Below, piece after piece: positions 1 to 6,664 of a stretch of DNA of 11,654 bases. Position 1 is the stretch's first letter. The number at the start of each line of letters is the position of its first letter. The notes beneath the pieces were generated by a model, which worked only from the letters and a program-made list of their open reading frames with translations, was not told the origin of the DNA and did not search any database. Origin of the DNA: Methanocalculus sp. (GTDB taxonomy: Archaea; Halobacteriota; Methanomicrobia; Methanomicrobiales; Methanocorpusculaceae); the NCBI RefSeq assembly GCF_029762515.1, contig NZ_JARVGN010000016.1, positions 1-11,654 of the forward strand, written 5' to 3'. The translations under genes and the position numbers were made by a program.

Positions 1-694
1 CATCAAGGGATGCGATCAGGGATTCTATCCGCTCTCTCCCAAAGACACCCGCAGCACTCTTTAGGCAGTTCCGGACCTTCTTTCTCCTCTGCGAGAAGAG
101 GGCACGGACAAGATCGGCATACACCTTCCGATCAGAAATTTCAACTACCGGATCAACCGGCGTGATCTTTACCACCATCGACCAGACTTCAGGAGGGGGC
201 GAGAATGCCTCGGGCGGGAGTTCCAATAACGGCTTCACCTTCGCATACGTCTGCACCATCACCGATAGACGGCTTGTATCGGGGTTTCCTGCCGGGGTCA
301 TCATCTTCCGTGCAAACTCCCACTGGTACATCAGTACTGCCACCTCAAAACCGATCTCGAGCAGCCGGAAGGTGATCGGGGATGATGCAGAATAAGGGAG
401 ATTGGAGATGACAATATCAAACTCTGGCAGGGCACACCGGGTGGCATCGCCGTGGATGAGGATCAGATCTCCCCGTTCGATCTGATCCGGGAAACGATCC
501 CTGAGATGATCGACTAGTGTTGCATCAAGCTCTACTGCAAGAACGGTTGCACCCCGTTCAAGGAGTGCTTCTGTAAGCACCCCTTTTCCGGGACCAATCT
601 CAAGAACACGCCTTCCTGCAATCGGGACTGCATCTGCGATTCGCAGAATGGCAGAGCCGTCACTCAAAAAATGTTGATCGTGCCGTGCCCTCAT
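1..694 (-). CDS. ksgA: 16S rRNA dimethyladenosine transferase KsgA/RsmA (Dim1), 3' end cut by window edge
   Basis: My own translation of the minus strand from ATG at 694 stays open for 231 codons to the left edge, so the C-terminus (probably a few dozen residues) lies outside. The family uses S-adenosylmethionine to dimethylate two adjacent adenines in the 3' terminal hairpin of 16S rRNA late in small-subunit assembly. Visible marks are the N-terminal QHFL at residues 7-10, the SAM-binding LEIGPGKG at 31-38, the acidic VELD at 54-57, the catalytic-loop NLPY at 98-101, and FSPPPEVWS further on, as expected of KsgA/Dim1. The start codon overlaps the stop of the DUF655 gene as ATGA. I see no Shine-Dalgarno motif before this ATG, so translation is probably coupled to the upstream gene. 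Adjacency of DUF655 and ksgA after rpl21e and rpo4 is a familiar archaeal arrangement. The family call is secure. Confidence 0.95.
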   Translation of the reverse strand, partial: MRARHDQHFLSDGSAILRIADAVPIAGRRVLEIGPGKGVLTEALLERGATVLAVELDATLVDHLRDRFPDQIERGDLILIHGDATRCALPEFDIVISNLPYSASSPITFRLLEIGFEVAVLMYQWEFARKMMTPAGNPDTSRLSVMVQTYAKVKPLLELPPEAFSPPPEVWSMVVKITPVDPVVEISDRKVYADLVRALFSQRRKKVRNCLKSAAGVFGRERIESLIASLD

Positions 695-1251
695 CGTGAT
701 GTGAAGAGATGGTATTTGACATCATGATCCATCAGCTCTTCCAGGATCCGATCGGCAATCATCCGCTCAGGATGGGGAACTGCCTTGATGCGTGTCCGGA
801 TATCCTCAAAGCTTGTAAAGGGGCTTCGATGCCGGGCTTCCAGTATCTCGGTGAGGATCTTCTTCCCGACTCCGGGAAGGAGATGGAGCATATGCAGCTT
901 CAGGCTGATTGGAACAGATTTGTTAAAGAACTCAACAAACCGCTCCTCGTTCTGGCTGACGATCTTCGCGATTGCATAGGGCAGTTCCAGCTTTGCAGTC
1001 GCGGTCAGTTCATCATACTTCAGCCTGCGTTTCACACGCTCGACCTTCGGCCGTTCACCATCTCCGATATAAAGCAGTTCGTGAATCTGGATATCCGGGA
1101 TCTTTGGAATGATCTCTAGAAGTTTGAACTGATCCACACCAACTGCCAGAACAATAGGCTCGCGCTTCAGGATTGGGCGCGGGTCATCCGCATACCCATG
1201 TTGAAGTACATCAATCGCTAGCGCTTGACTCTCTTTCTTCTCCGCTCTCAT
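691..1251 (-). CDS. DUF655 protein with helix-hairpin-helix motif
   Basis: This is a 186-residue archaeal protein of the DUF655 family (COG1491), whose biochemical role I do not know. The first half looks like a compact beta-rich nucleic-acid-binding fold. The second half carries a helix-hairpin-helix signature, HLLPGVGKK at about residues 123-131, followed by FTSFEDIRTRI, resembling the tandem HhH units that bind nucleic acid backbones without sequence specificity. A start at TTG 1257 is possible, but ATG 1251 is preferred: AGGTGG lies about seven bases upstream of it and would be too close to the TTG. The gene sits between rpo4 and ksgA, overlapping the latter by four bases. That context suggests a part in rRNA processing, ribosome assembly or transcription, which is inference only. 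Confidence 0.88.
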   Translation of the reverse strand: MRAEKKESQALAIDVLQHGYADDPRPILKREPIVLAVGVDQFKLLEIIPKIPDIQIHELLYIGDGERPKVERVKRRLKYDELTATAKLELPYAIAKIVSQNEERFVEFFNKSVPISLKLHMLHLLPGVGKKILTEILEARHRSPFTSFEDIRTRIKAVPHPERMIADRILEELMDHDVKYHLFTSR

Positions 1252-1262
1252 GCTCAAACCAC

Positions 1263-1613
1263 CTATTTCCGAGCTGAAACCAGATCGAGGATTACATCCA
1301 GCTCTTCAGGAGTCAGGGTGAACCGTTCTTTTGCATAGATTGCACGAAGTTCATCCCTGTTCCGGGGCATCAGATTCACGATCCTGTATGCGATCTCTGG
1401 TTTCATCTTCTCAAGCGCGAGCAGTTCACCAAGAAGTTCTCTTGATGCTTCAGGAGAGAGCTTTGAGAGGTGGTTGACATGTTCGATGCTCTTCCTCAGC
1501 TCGTAAGACAGCTCCCTCCCGGCTTCGAGGCGGGCTGCCTCGATCCGGAGGAGATCCTCACGGATCTCTGGAAGGGTGACCCTTTCTTCGCTAACAAATG
1601 CCTTAACTTTCAT
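1263..1613 (-). CDS. rpoF: DNA-directed RNA polymerase subunit Rpo4 (RpoF, Rpb4-like)
   Basis: A 116-residue, mostly helical, charged protein matching archaeal Rpo4. With Rpo7 it forms the stalk of RNA polymerase, which helps open the promoter and binds emerging RNA. The C-terminal half has the HRDC-like helical pattern of the family: EIAYRIVNLMPRNRDELRAI followed by FTLTPEELDVILDLV. A GTG nine bases further upstream is possible (1622), but ATG 1613 is chosen because GGTGA lies five bases before it. The gene follows rpl21e by about 23 bases and precedes the DUF655 gene by about 11. Linkage of rpl21e, rpo4 and DUF655 is common in Euryarchaeota and supports the call. Nothing is unusual in length or composition. 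Confidence 0.94.
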   Translation of the reverse strand: MKVKAFVSEERVTLPEIREDLLRIEAARLEAGRELSYELRKSIEHVNHLSKLSPEASRELLGELLALEKMKPEIAYRIVNLMPRNRDELRAIYAKERFTLTPEELDVILDLVSARK

Positions 1614-1636
1614 GTCAATCACCAGATATAGTCTAT

Positions 1637-1930
1637 TTAATATTTCTGAGCTTTTAGATGTTGTGGTTTCGCGATGACAACCTTCACCGCATTTCCGTCT
1701 GGAACCTCAAGAACCCAGGCACGTCCCCGTGACCCGATGACGGTGCCTGTCTTTCCATGGAATCTCCGGTGTGGCATGCCTTTCTGAATGCTTGGCTCCA
1801 CAACAATGTGAACCTTCTGCCCCATCTCGAAGTCCTGAATAACCGAGGTGACCGGTGGGAGACCACGTGCTCTGAGTGCTTTCTTAAACTTATATCGAGT
1901 CTTTTTCCGTGGACCGTTATGTAGTGCCAT
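1637..1930 (-). CDS. rpl21e: 50S ribosomal protein L21e (eL21)
   Basis: A 97-residue basic protein of the archaeal/eukaryotic large ribosomal subunit. The N-terminus, HNGPRKKTRYKFKK, and the central HGKTGTVIGSRGRAWVLEV, which forms an SH3-like barrel, are characteristic of eL21. Length is typical. ATG 1930 follows GGAGAGGAG, which lies inside the last codons of pus10; the two genes are only two bases apart, so translation is probably coupled. It is part of the trmY-pus10-rpl21e-rpo4-DUF655-ksgA series, joining tRNA modification, ribosome structure and rRNA methylation in one transcript. Confidence 0.97.
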   Translation of the reverse strand: MALHNGPRKKTRYKFKKALRARGLPPVTSVIQDFEMGQKVHIVVEPSIQKGMPHRRFHGKTGTVIGSRGRAWVLEVPDGNAVKVVIAKPQHLKAQKY

Positions 1931-1932
1931 GA

Positions 1933-3177
1933 TTACTCCTCTCCTTGCTCCGGCATACCCTCCACCGATACAACATCAAGTGTGTATACCCGTGCAGGGT
2001 TGCCGAGGATCTCTGAGAAACTGGGCGTTGTTCTCCCATTATCCCCTGATATGAGTTCTTTGATGTAGAGTCCCGCCTCACCGACCACCTGGATCAGATA
2101 TTGGCCGTCCTCAACCCCAAGACACCCGATATCGACGACCGTACGTTTCCTGATGAGATCTGCTCTCCGATGGGATACACGCTGAGGGGTGCGTTGATGA
2201 ATCACCGCCCCATTCAGGGCTTCCAGAGCTTTTTCGACCAGATCCAGGGAAGTATGGCCTTCAATATCGACCAGAATCCTGTATGTTTTATGAGCCTTGT
2301 GCGATTTAAGGGTTTCCACCTCACGCCTGCTACTCCAGCGGGAAAGGGCCACTTCGACCCTGCCGGATGCCGATGCATTAATGGCAGACTCAAGTGCGGG
2401 AAGATCCACCTTCCGCTGCCGGGGAGCAAGCACCTCCATGATGAATGGGCGGCCGGTACCGATCATGAGTGCATCGATATCCTCACGCCCTGCACCATGG
2501 AGGACGAAACCTTCCGCCCCGAAAAGCCCGACTGTCGGCAGACCTATCAGTTCTTCAACCGAATCAGGGTACTGTTTGCCAGTGCCGCCACAGGCATCAC
2601 ATCCGGCGCCATGGCATGCGCGGCAATCCCAGTGAGTCTGGGGGATCCCCCGCTCGAGCTTTTTGTACCTTCCATAGAAGAAGACCGGGGCGATCTGCAC
2701 CTCCACTGCTTCTTCAGCAATGTTTAAGATCACCGTCACCTCGGGATTCTTCGGATCTCCGCGTCTTCCGGTGAGAGTACCTACCGCCTTCCCAACCTCA
2801 CGGTTCATCTCGGATTTCAGGGGTTCGGGATCGGTGAGAGAGAAGTCGCTCCAGAGCATCTCTTCTGACTCGGCCATCATCGGCGGAACGCGGGTTCCGA
2901 TCACAAAAGTCTCGTGATCGATATCCGCTATTGCCCCGGCGACACGCCCGGCCCAGAGATCGATCTCCCTGAAGAGATCGGAGCAGACAAAACAGGTCCC
3001 CTCTTCATAGGGGGCAAATCTCTGATTTGTATCCAGTGCATGGGCTACACGGAGTGCATGGCCCCTTTCTGCATTGGAGAGCCCGAATGATCGCTTTGCA
3101 AAGAGCCTTCCCAGGCAGTGATCGCAGATCGCCCCGTATTCGAGGATGGATCCGACAAGTGGAAGCAATTCGCTCAT
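1933..3177 (-). CDS. pus10: tRNA pseudouridine(54/55) synthase Pus10
   Basis: A 414-residue enzyme that isomerises uridine to pseudouridine in the T-loop of tRNA. Archaeal Pus10 makes position 54 and can also make 55. The N-terminal zinc site is visible as C18/C21 (CDHC) and C62/C65 (CFVC), within the THUMP-containing accessory region. A second four-cysteine knuckle lies at C185, C188, C193 and C196. The catalytic motif GREDIDALMIGTGRPF starts at residue 230, with D233 the probable catalytic aspartate, followed by the C-terminal half of the synthase fold. ATG 3177 has GGAGG five bases upstream, and its ATGA overlaps the trmY stop. The product is the substrate of TrmY at position 54, so the neighbour fits the pathway. 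The ORF is intact and of usual length. Confidence 0.96.
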   Translation of the reverse strand: MSELLPLVGSILEYGAICDHCLGRLFAKRSFGLSNAERGHALRVAHALDTNQRFAPYEEGTCFVCSDLFREIDLWAGRVAGAIADIDHETFVIGTRVPPMMAESEEMLWSDFSLTDPEPLKSEMNREVGKAVGTLTGRRGDPKNPEVTVILNIAEEAVEVQIAPVFFYGRYKKLERGIPQTHWDCRACHGAGCDACGGTGKQYPDSVEELIGLPTVGLFGAEGFVLHGAGREDIDALMIGTGRPFIMEVLAPRQRKVDLPALESAINASASGRVEVALSRWSSRREVETLKSHKAHKTYRILVDIEGHTSLDLVEKALEALNGAVIHQRTPQRVSHRRADLIRKRTVVDIGCLGVEDGQYLIQVVGEAGLYIKELISGDNGRTTPSFSEILGNPARVYTLDVVSVEGMPEQGEE

Positions 3178-3737
3178 GCCAGCCTCCGGTCGGCTTCATT
3201 TAAGTAGATGGTGATGGTATGGTCGGCATGGAGCACCTGCGGGCCGACAGAGAGTCGCATGAGATCAGCTGTCAGTGCCTCTTCCTCTTCAGTGAAGTTC
3301 TGATGATCAGATAAGAGAAGGTTCTCCGGCAGGGAGCTTACAGTCCGGATATCGCCGCCCGATTCATCAAGTACTGCGAAGGGATAGTCGGACAAGAGCC
3401 TCGCAAGCCCCCCGCGCCTGATGAAAACACCGGGAGAGGATTCGATAAACTCCGACCCACAGATCTTTCCAAGCGCTTTTTTGATCAGGGCACCGGCACT
3501 CCGTTCATCAGGATTTAACGATCTGACGGTCTCTCCTTTGAAGAGGATCGTCGTCTCTGGGCCTCCCTTCAGGATGAGATAGCATTCAACATCCCGCCTC
3601 AGATCATGTGAGAGAAAGAAAGAGGAGTTGACACAGCGGCAGAGGACATCCATTCTTCCTGCACTGCCGGGCATATCATTTAAGGAAAAACCGGGATCGG
3701 TGACGGCACGATGGCCAAGGATAGCAAATCGTCTCAT
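3174..3737 (-). CDS. trmY: tRNA (pseudouridine(54)-N1)-methyltransferase TrmY
   Basis: A 187-residue SPOUT-class methyltransferase (DUF358/COG1901) that uses SAM to turn pseudouridine 54 of archaeal tRNA into N1-methylpseudouridine. Family marks seen are FSLNDMPGSAGRMDVLCRCV at residues 17-36, LSHDLRRDV at 42-50, NPDERS at 75-80 and the knot-region LPENLLLSDHQNF at 136-148. ATG 3749 is in frame, but ATG 3737 is preferred: GGAG lies six bases before it and the protein then begins MRRF, as relatives do. The stop overlaps the pus10 start by four bases. One oddity is residue 174, a threonine in HADHTITIY; as I remember the family, a conserved cysteine stands there. The gene is first in its operon and divergent from the PemK-like gene. 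Confidence 0.94.
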   Translation of the reverse strand: MRRFAILGHRAVTDPGFSLNDMPGSAGRMDVLCRCVNSSFFLSHDLRRDVECYLILKGGPETTILFKGETVRSLNPDERSAGALIKKALGKICGSEFIESSPGVFIRRGGLARLLSDYPFAVLDESGGDIRTVSSLPENLLLSDHQNFTEEEEALTADLMRLSVGPQVLHADHTITIYLNEADRRLA

Positions 3738-3784
3738 AACAGGCTCCATATGGCATCCCGGAGGAATCTCGTCTCATACCGGGA

Positions 3785-3808
3785 CAATTATACATATCTA
3801 TATGGATG
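3785..3808. promoter_or_regulatory. AT-rich divergent promoter region, trmY operon (-) and PemK-like gene (+)
   Basis: The spacer between trmY and the PemK-like gene holds an AT-rich island (aattatacatatctatat) in otherwise mixed sequence. TATA-like boxes can be read on both strands. On the minus strand this would give a leader of about 30 bases before trmY. On the plus strand it would give one of about 60 bases before ATG 3876. This is inference from composition and position; the exact boxes are not certain. Confidence 0.5.
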
Positions 3809-3864
3809 TACACCAGCTTAATAGAAACGGAATAGGGCAGAAATGCCTGCATCAATGACAGATA

Positions 3865-3868
3865 GGAG
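3865..3868 (+). promoter_or_regulatory. Shine-Dalgarno motif deciding the PemK-like start
   Basis: GGAG lies seven bases upstream of ATG 3876 and inside the reading frame of the two longer in-frame alternatives. It is the reason for choosing the shorter protein, which also begins at the usual position relative to the family's first strand. Confidence 0.65.
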
Positions 3869-3875
3869 AGAATCC

Positions 3876-4193
3876 ATGAGTACTTACAAAAAAAGAGATG
3901 TTGTCCTGGCACCATTCTCCTTTTATCCGGGCGATCAACCAAAAGTCAGGCCCGCCATTGTGCTTTCAGAGGAATCCGGAGACCTCCTCCTTGCACCCTG
4001 TTCGCGAAGGCTGCCGGATTCGCTTTCTGCCATAACAATCGATCTCGATGATTTTGAGGAGGGAGGCCTTGAACTCTTTGAAGAGAGTGTCGTCCTTGTT
4101 GCACACCTGACAAAAATGCCGAAGAGAAAGGTTATTTCAAAGAAGGGAAGGCTTACAAAAGAAGCCTTTACGAAAATTGTTCAGAGAGGCTAA
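3876..4193 (+). CDS. PemK/MazF-like toxin-family protein
   Basis: A 105-residue protein with the fold signature of the PemK/MazF (CcdB-like) family, many of which are endoribonucleases that cut mRNA. Near the N-terminus KKRDVVLAPFSF corresponds to the usual 'GDIVLVPF' strand, with arginine in place of the glycine. KVRPAIVLS at about 23-31 contains the conserved arginine (R25), and LLLAPCSRR at 37-45 matches the strand carrying the second active-site hydroxyl (S43). ATG 3843 and 3855 are in frame, but ATG 3876 is preferred because GGAG at 3865-3868 lies seven bases before it. It is the only plus-strand gene here, convergent with srp54 (18 bases apart) and divergent from trmY. No antitoxin gene is visible beside it, so toxicity is unproven. 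Confidence 0.82.
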   Translation: MSTYKKRDVVLAPFSFYPGDQPKVRPAIVLSEESGDLLLAPCSRRLPDSLSAITIDLDDFEEGGLELFEESVVLVAHLTKMPKRKVISKKGRLTKEAFTKIVQRG

Positions 4194-4211
4194 GATCCCG
4201 GGAAAGAGAGA

Positions 4212-5540
4212 TTATACCAGCTTATCCCCGCCGCCAAACTGCTTCATCATCCGGTTCATCGAGAAACGGCCGCCACCTTTAAAGCCTTTCAGGGCACGCT
4301 GCATCATCTTATAGTATTTTATCAGCTCGCGGACATCATCGACAGAGCAGCCCGATCCCATTGCAATCCTGTGTATTCGTGATGTACCAAGGAGCGAAGG
4401 GTCATCCATCTCGGAATCGGTCATCGAATCCATCATAATCCGGTACCGTTCCATCTTGACGGAAGTGACATCATAGACCTCGTTTGGCACATTCATACCG
4501 CCAAGCGGGAGCATGGAGAGAACCTGCTTCAGGGGACCCATTTTATTCAGGGCTTCAAGCTGTTTGTACATATCCTTGAGTGTGAACTTCCCCTTCATCA
4601 TCGCATTGACATCGAGCTCGTCCCCACCCATCACTTCTTCGGCACGCTCGACGAGGGCTTTCAGATCCCCCATCCCGAGCATCCTGGATATGAACCCATT
4701 TGGATCAAACCGCTCGAGATCGTCGATTGTTTCGCCTGAACCAATAAAGACGATGCTTGAATTCGTCTCGGCAACGGCAGAGAGAGCGCCACCGCCTTTT
4801 GCGGTTCCATCCATCTTCGTGATGACAACGCCATCGATCCCGATTGCTTCATGGAACCTCCGTGCCTGATCGCGTGCACCCTGCCCGAGTGCTGCATCGA
4901 TAACAAGCCAGCGGTGATCGGCTTTGACAACGGCATTGATCTGCATGATCTCTTCGATGAGATCATCTTCAAGTGCATGCCGCCCGGCTGTATCAACGAT
5001 GACCACCTCGACATCACGAAAGGCAGCCATTCCCTCCTTAACGATCTTCAGGGCATCTTTTTCTTCCGGGTCGCCAAAGATCGGGACATTGATCTTCTGG
5101 CAGAGGGTCTGGAGCTGGGCAAATGCGCCTGGCCTGAAGTTATCACAGCAGATGGCACCAACCTTCAACCCTTTTCGCTGGAAGTACCGGCAGAGTTTTC
5201 CGGTCGTCGTAGTCTTCCCTGAACCCTGAAGGCCCGCCATCAGGATCGTCTGGGGCCTGAGCGAGACTTCTGTCTCCGGACCCATCATCGAGACGAGTTC
5301 CTGGTAGACGATCCTGAGGACATGATCCCGAACCCCCATCCCTTTGGGAGGTTCTTCTTCAAGTGCACGGGTCTTGATGGATTGCGAGAGTGCCATCACC
5401 AGCTTGACATTCACATCAGCCTGGATAAGGGCACGCTGGAGATCACGGATAAGCTCGTCAACTGCTGCACGATCAACGACAGCTTTTCCTGCGAGCTTCT
5501 TTACAGCATCCTTTAATGAGTTTGAGAGTGAATCAAGCAT
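4212..5540 (-). CDS. srp54: Signal recognition particle 54 kDa protein SRP54
   Basis: A 442-residue GTPase that, with 7S RNA and SRP19, binds signal sequences at the ribosome and docks with FtsY at the membrane. An N-terminal helical N domain precedes the G domain. The G domain shows P-loop GLQGSGKT at 103-110, DNFRPGA at 133-139 (where D-T is more usual), DTAGR at 183-187 and TKMDGTAKGGG at 241-251. The methionine-rich M domain runs from about 297 to the end, with GSGCSVDDVRELIKYYKMM the probable SRP-RNA-binding helices and a basic glycine-rich tail. ATG 5540 shares one base with the ftsY stop (TGATG), and only a weak GGAAG precedes it, so re-initiation after ftsY is likely. It is the last gene of the long operon and converges on the PemK-like gene. 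Confidence 0.97.
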   Translation of the reverse strand: MLDSLSNSLKDAVKKLAGKAVVDRAAVDELIRDLQRALIQADVNVKLVMALSQSIKTRALEEEPPKGMGVRDHVLRIVYQELVSMMGPETEVSLRPQTILMAGLQGSGKTTTTGKLCRYFQRKGLKVGAICCDNFRPGAFAQLQTLCQKINVPIFGDPEEKDALKIVKEGMAAFRDVEVVIVDTAGRHALEDDLIEEIMQINAVVKADHRWLVIDAALGQGARDQARRFHEAIGIDGVVITKMDGTAKGGGALSAVAETNSSIVFIGSGETIDDLERFDPNGFISRMLGMGDLKALVERAEEVMGGDELDVNAMMKGKFTLKDMYKQLEALNKMGPLKQVLSMLPLGGMNVPNEVYDVTSVKMERYRIMMDSMTDSEMDDPSLLGTSRIHRIAMGSGCSVDDVRELIKYYKMMQRALKGFKGGGRFSMNRMMKQFGGGDKLV

Positions 5541-6655
5541 CAGGCATCTTCCGCTAATATCTCGTTTATGATCAGATCAGGCGTGAAGAGGACGATATCC
5601 TCATACTCCTGGCCGACACCCAGGAAGACGAGGGGCTTTCCGATCGTATAGGCGATCGAGATGGCAGATCCGCCCTTCTTATCCATATCAACCTTCGTCA
5701 GGATGACACCATCCGCCCCGATCGTCTTTTCAAATTCGGCTGCCCTGACAACCGCATCGTTTCCGGCAGTTGCCTCATCCACATAGAATATGAGATCGGG
5801 CTTGAAGATACGCCTGATCTTCTCGAGCTGGCTCATCAGGTTCGCACGGTTATGGAACCTGCCGGCGGTATCGGCGAGGACGACATCGACGTTATGAGCA
5901 CGGGCATACTCGACGGTATCAAAGAGGACAGCTGATGGATCTGCTCCCTCCTGGTGGTGGATAAGCCGTATTCCAAGCCGATCGGCATGTACCCGGATCT
6001 GTTCGATGGCACCGGCACGATAGGTATCGCCAGCCCCGATGACGACAGAGAATCCTTCTCTTCTGAGAAAAGCACCTACTTTTGCAATTGAGGTTGTCTT
6101 TCCGGTACCATTGACGCCCGTAAAGAGGATTTTGACAGGCTTCTCATGTGAACGTATGAAGGCTAAAAGATCCAGCCCTTCGCCAAGCACCTCGCGGAGT
6201 GCATTCTTCAGGGCGCAAGTCACAATCTCATCAGGGCTCTGCCGGATCTTCCTGTGGTTCCCGACAAGTGAACTTCTCATATGGGCGATGATCGCATCGG
6301 TAACCGAAAGTGCAACATCCGACTCAAGAAGGATCATCTCCAGTTCAAAGAGCGGCTCATTGAGATCCTTTTCAGTCAGTATGAACTCCCGTTCCGTGAC
6401 GAGGGTTTTGACTTTCGAAAAAAAACCATCTTTCTGGGATTTTGTCTCAGGAACGGGTTCTCCAATCCTTTTCCAGGACAACTCACCTGTCCGGCGATCC
6501 TCCGGTATGGGTTCTCCCCGGGGAAAAGATTCTTCTCCGGGATGAATCTCCGGTGAAGGAGAGGAGACGGCCGGCGACTCTTCGATATGCTCCTCGATTG
6601 AGGCACCAAATCGTGACCGGACATCCCTTAATTTGTTTTTTAAGCCTTCAAACAT
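5540..6655 (-). CDS. ftsY: Signal recognition particle receptor FtsY
   Basis: A 371-residue SRP-receptor GTPase. The first part (about 20-75) is acidic and proline-rich, an A-domain-like region probably involved in membrane association and low in complexity. The N domain follows (about 85-165). The G domain has GVNGTGKT at 180-187, GAGDTYRAGA at 207-216, DTAGRF at 262-267, DEATAGNDAV at 293-302 and TKVDMDKKGGS at 320-330, all diagnostic of FtsY and distinct from SRP54. ATG 6655 gives the usual MFEGLK beginning. A GGAG sits only one base before the ATG, too close to serve well; another lies 13 bases upstream in the end of pfdA, so coupling to pfdA is likely. It forms a pair with srp54, whose start overlaps its stop by one base. 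Confidence 0.96.
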   Translation of the reverse strand: MFEGLKNKLRDVRSRFGASIEEHIEESPAVSSPSPEIHPGEESFPRGEPIPEDRRTGELSWKRIGEPVPETKSQKDGFFSKVKTLVTEREFILTEKDLNEPLFELEMILLESDVALSVTDAIIAHMRSSLVGNHRKIRQSPDEIVTCALKNALREVLGEGLDLLAFIRSHEKPVKILFTGVNGTGKTTSIAKVGAFLRREGFSVVIGAGDTYRAGAIEQIRVHADRLGIRLIHHQEGADPSAVLFDTVEYARAHNVDVVLADTAGRFHNRANLMSQLEKIRRIFKPDLIFYVDEATAGNDAVVRAAEFEKTIGADGVILTKVDMDKKGGSAISIAYTIGKPLVFLGVGQEYEDIVLFTPDLIINEILAEDA

Positions 6656-6664
6656 ACTCCGGCA

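Noticed and set aside
162..395. 77-codon plus-strand ORF at the left edge
   Set aside because: It is antisense to the open ksgA frame, which carries clear methyltransferase motifs.
2101..2727. 208-codon plus-strand ORF
   Set aside because: It lies wholly antisense to pus10, whose motifs are unmistakable; no ribosome site or family resemblance was seen.
3628..3858. Small plus-strand ORF just upstream of the PemK-like gene, considered as an antitoxin
   Set aside because: Most of it is antisense to trmY, it crosses the promoter region, and it shows no DNA-binding or acidic antitoxin pattern.
4194..4211. Possible terminator between the convergent PemK-like gene and srp54
   Set aside because: Only an 18-base spacer with a short CCCGGG palindrome and a pyrimidine stretch on the minus strand; too weak to call.
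6039..6545. 168-codon plus-strand ORF
   Set aside because: Antisense to ftsY, with no start signal and a Ser/Arg-biased shadow composition.
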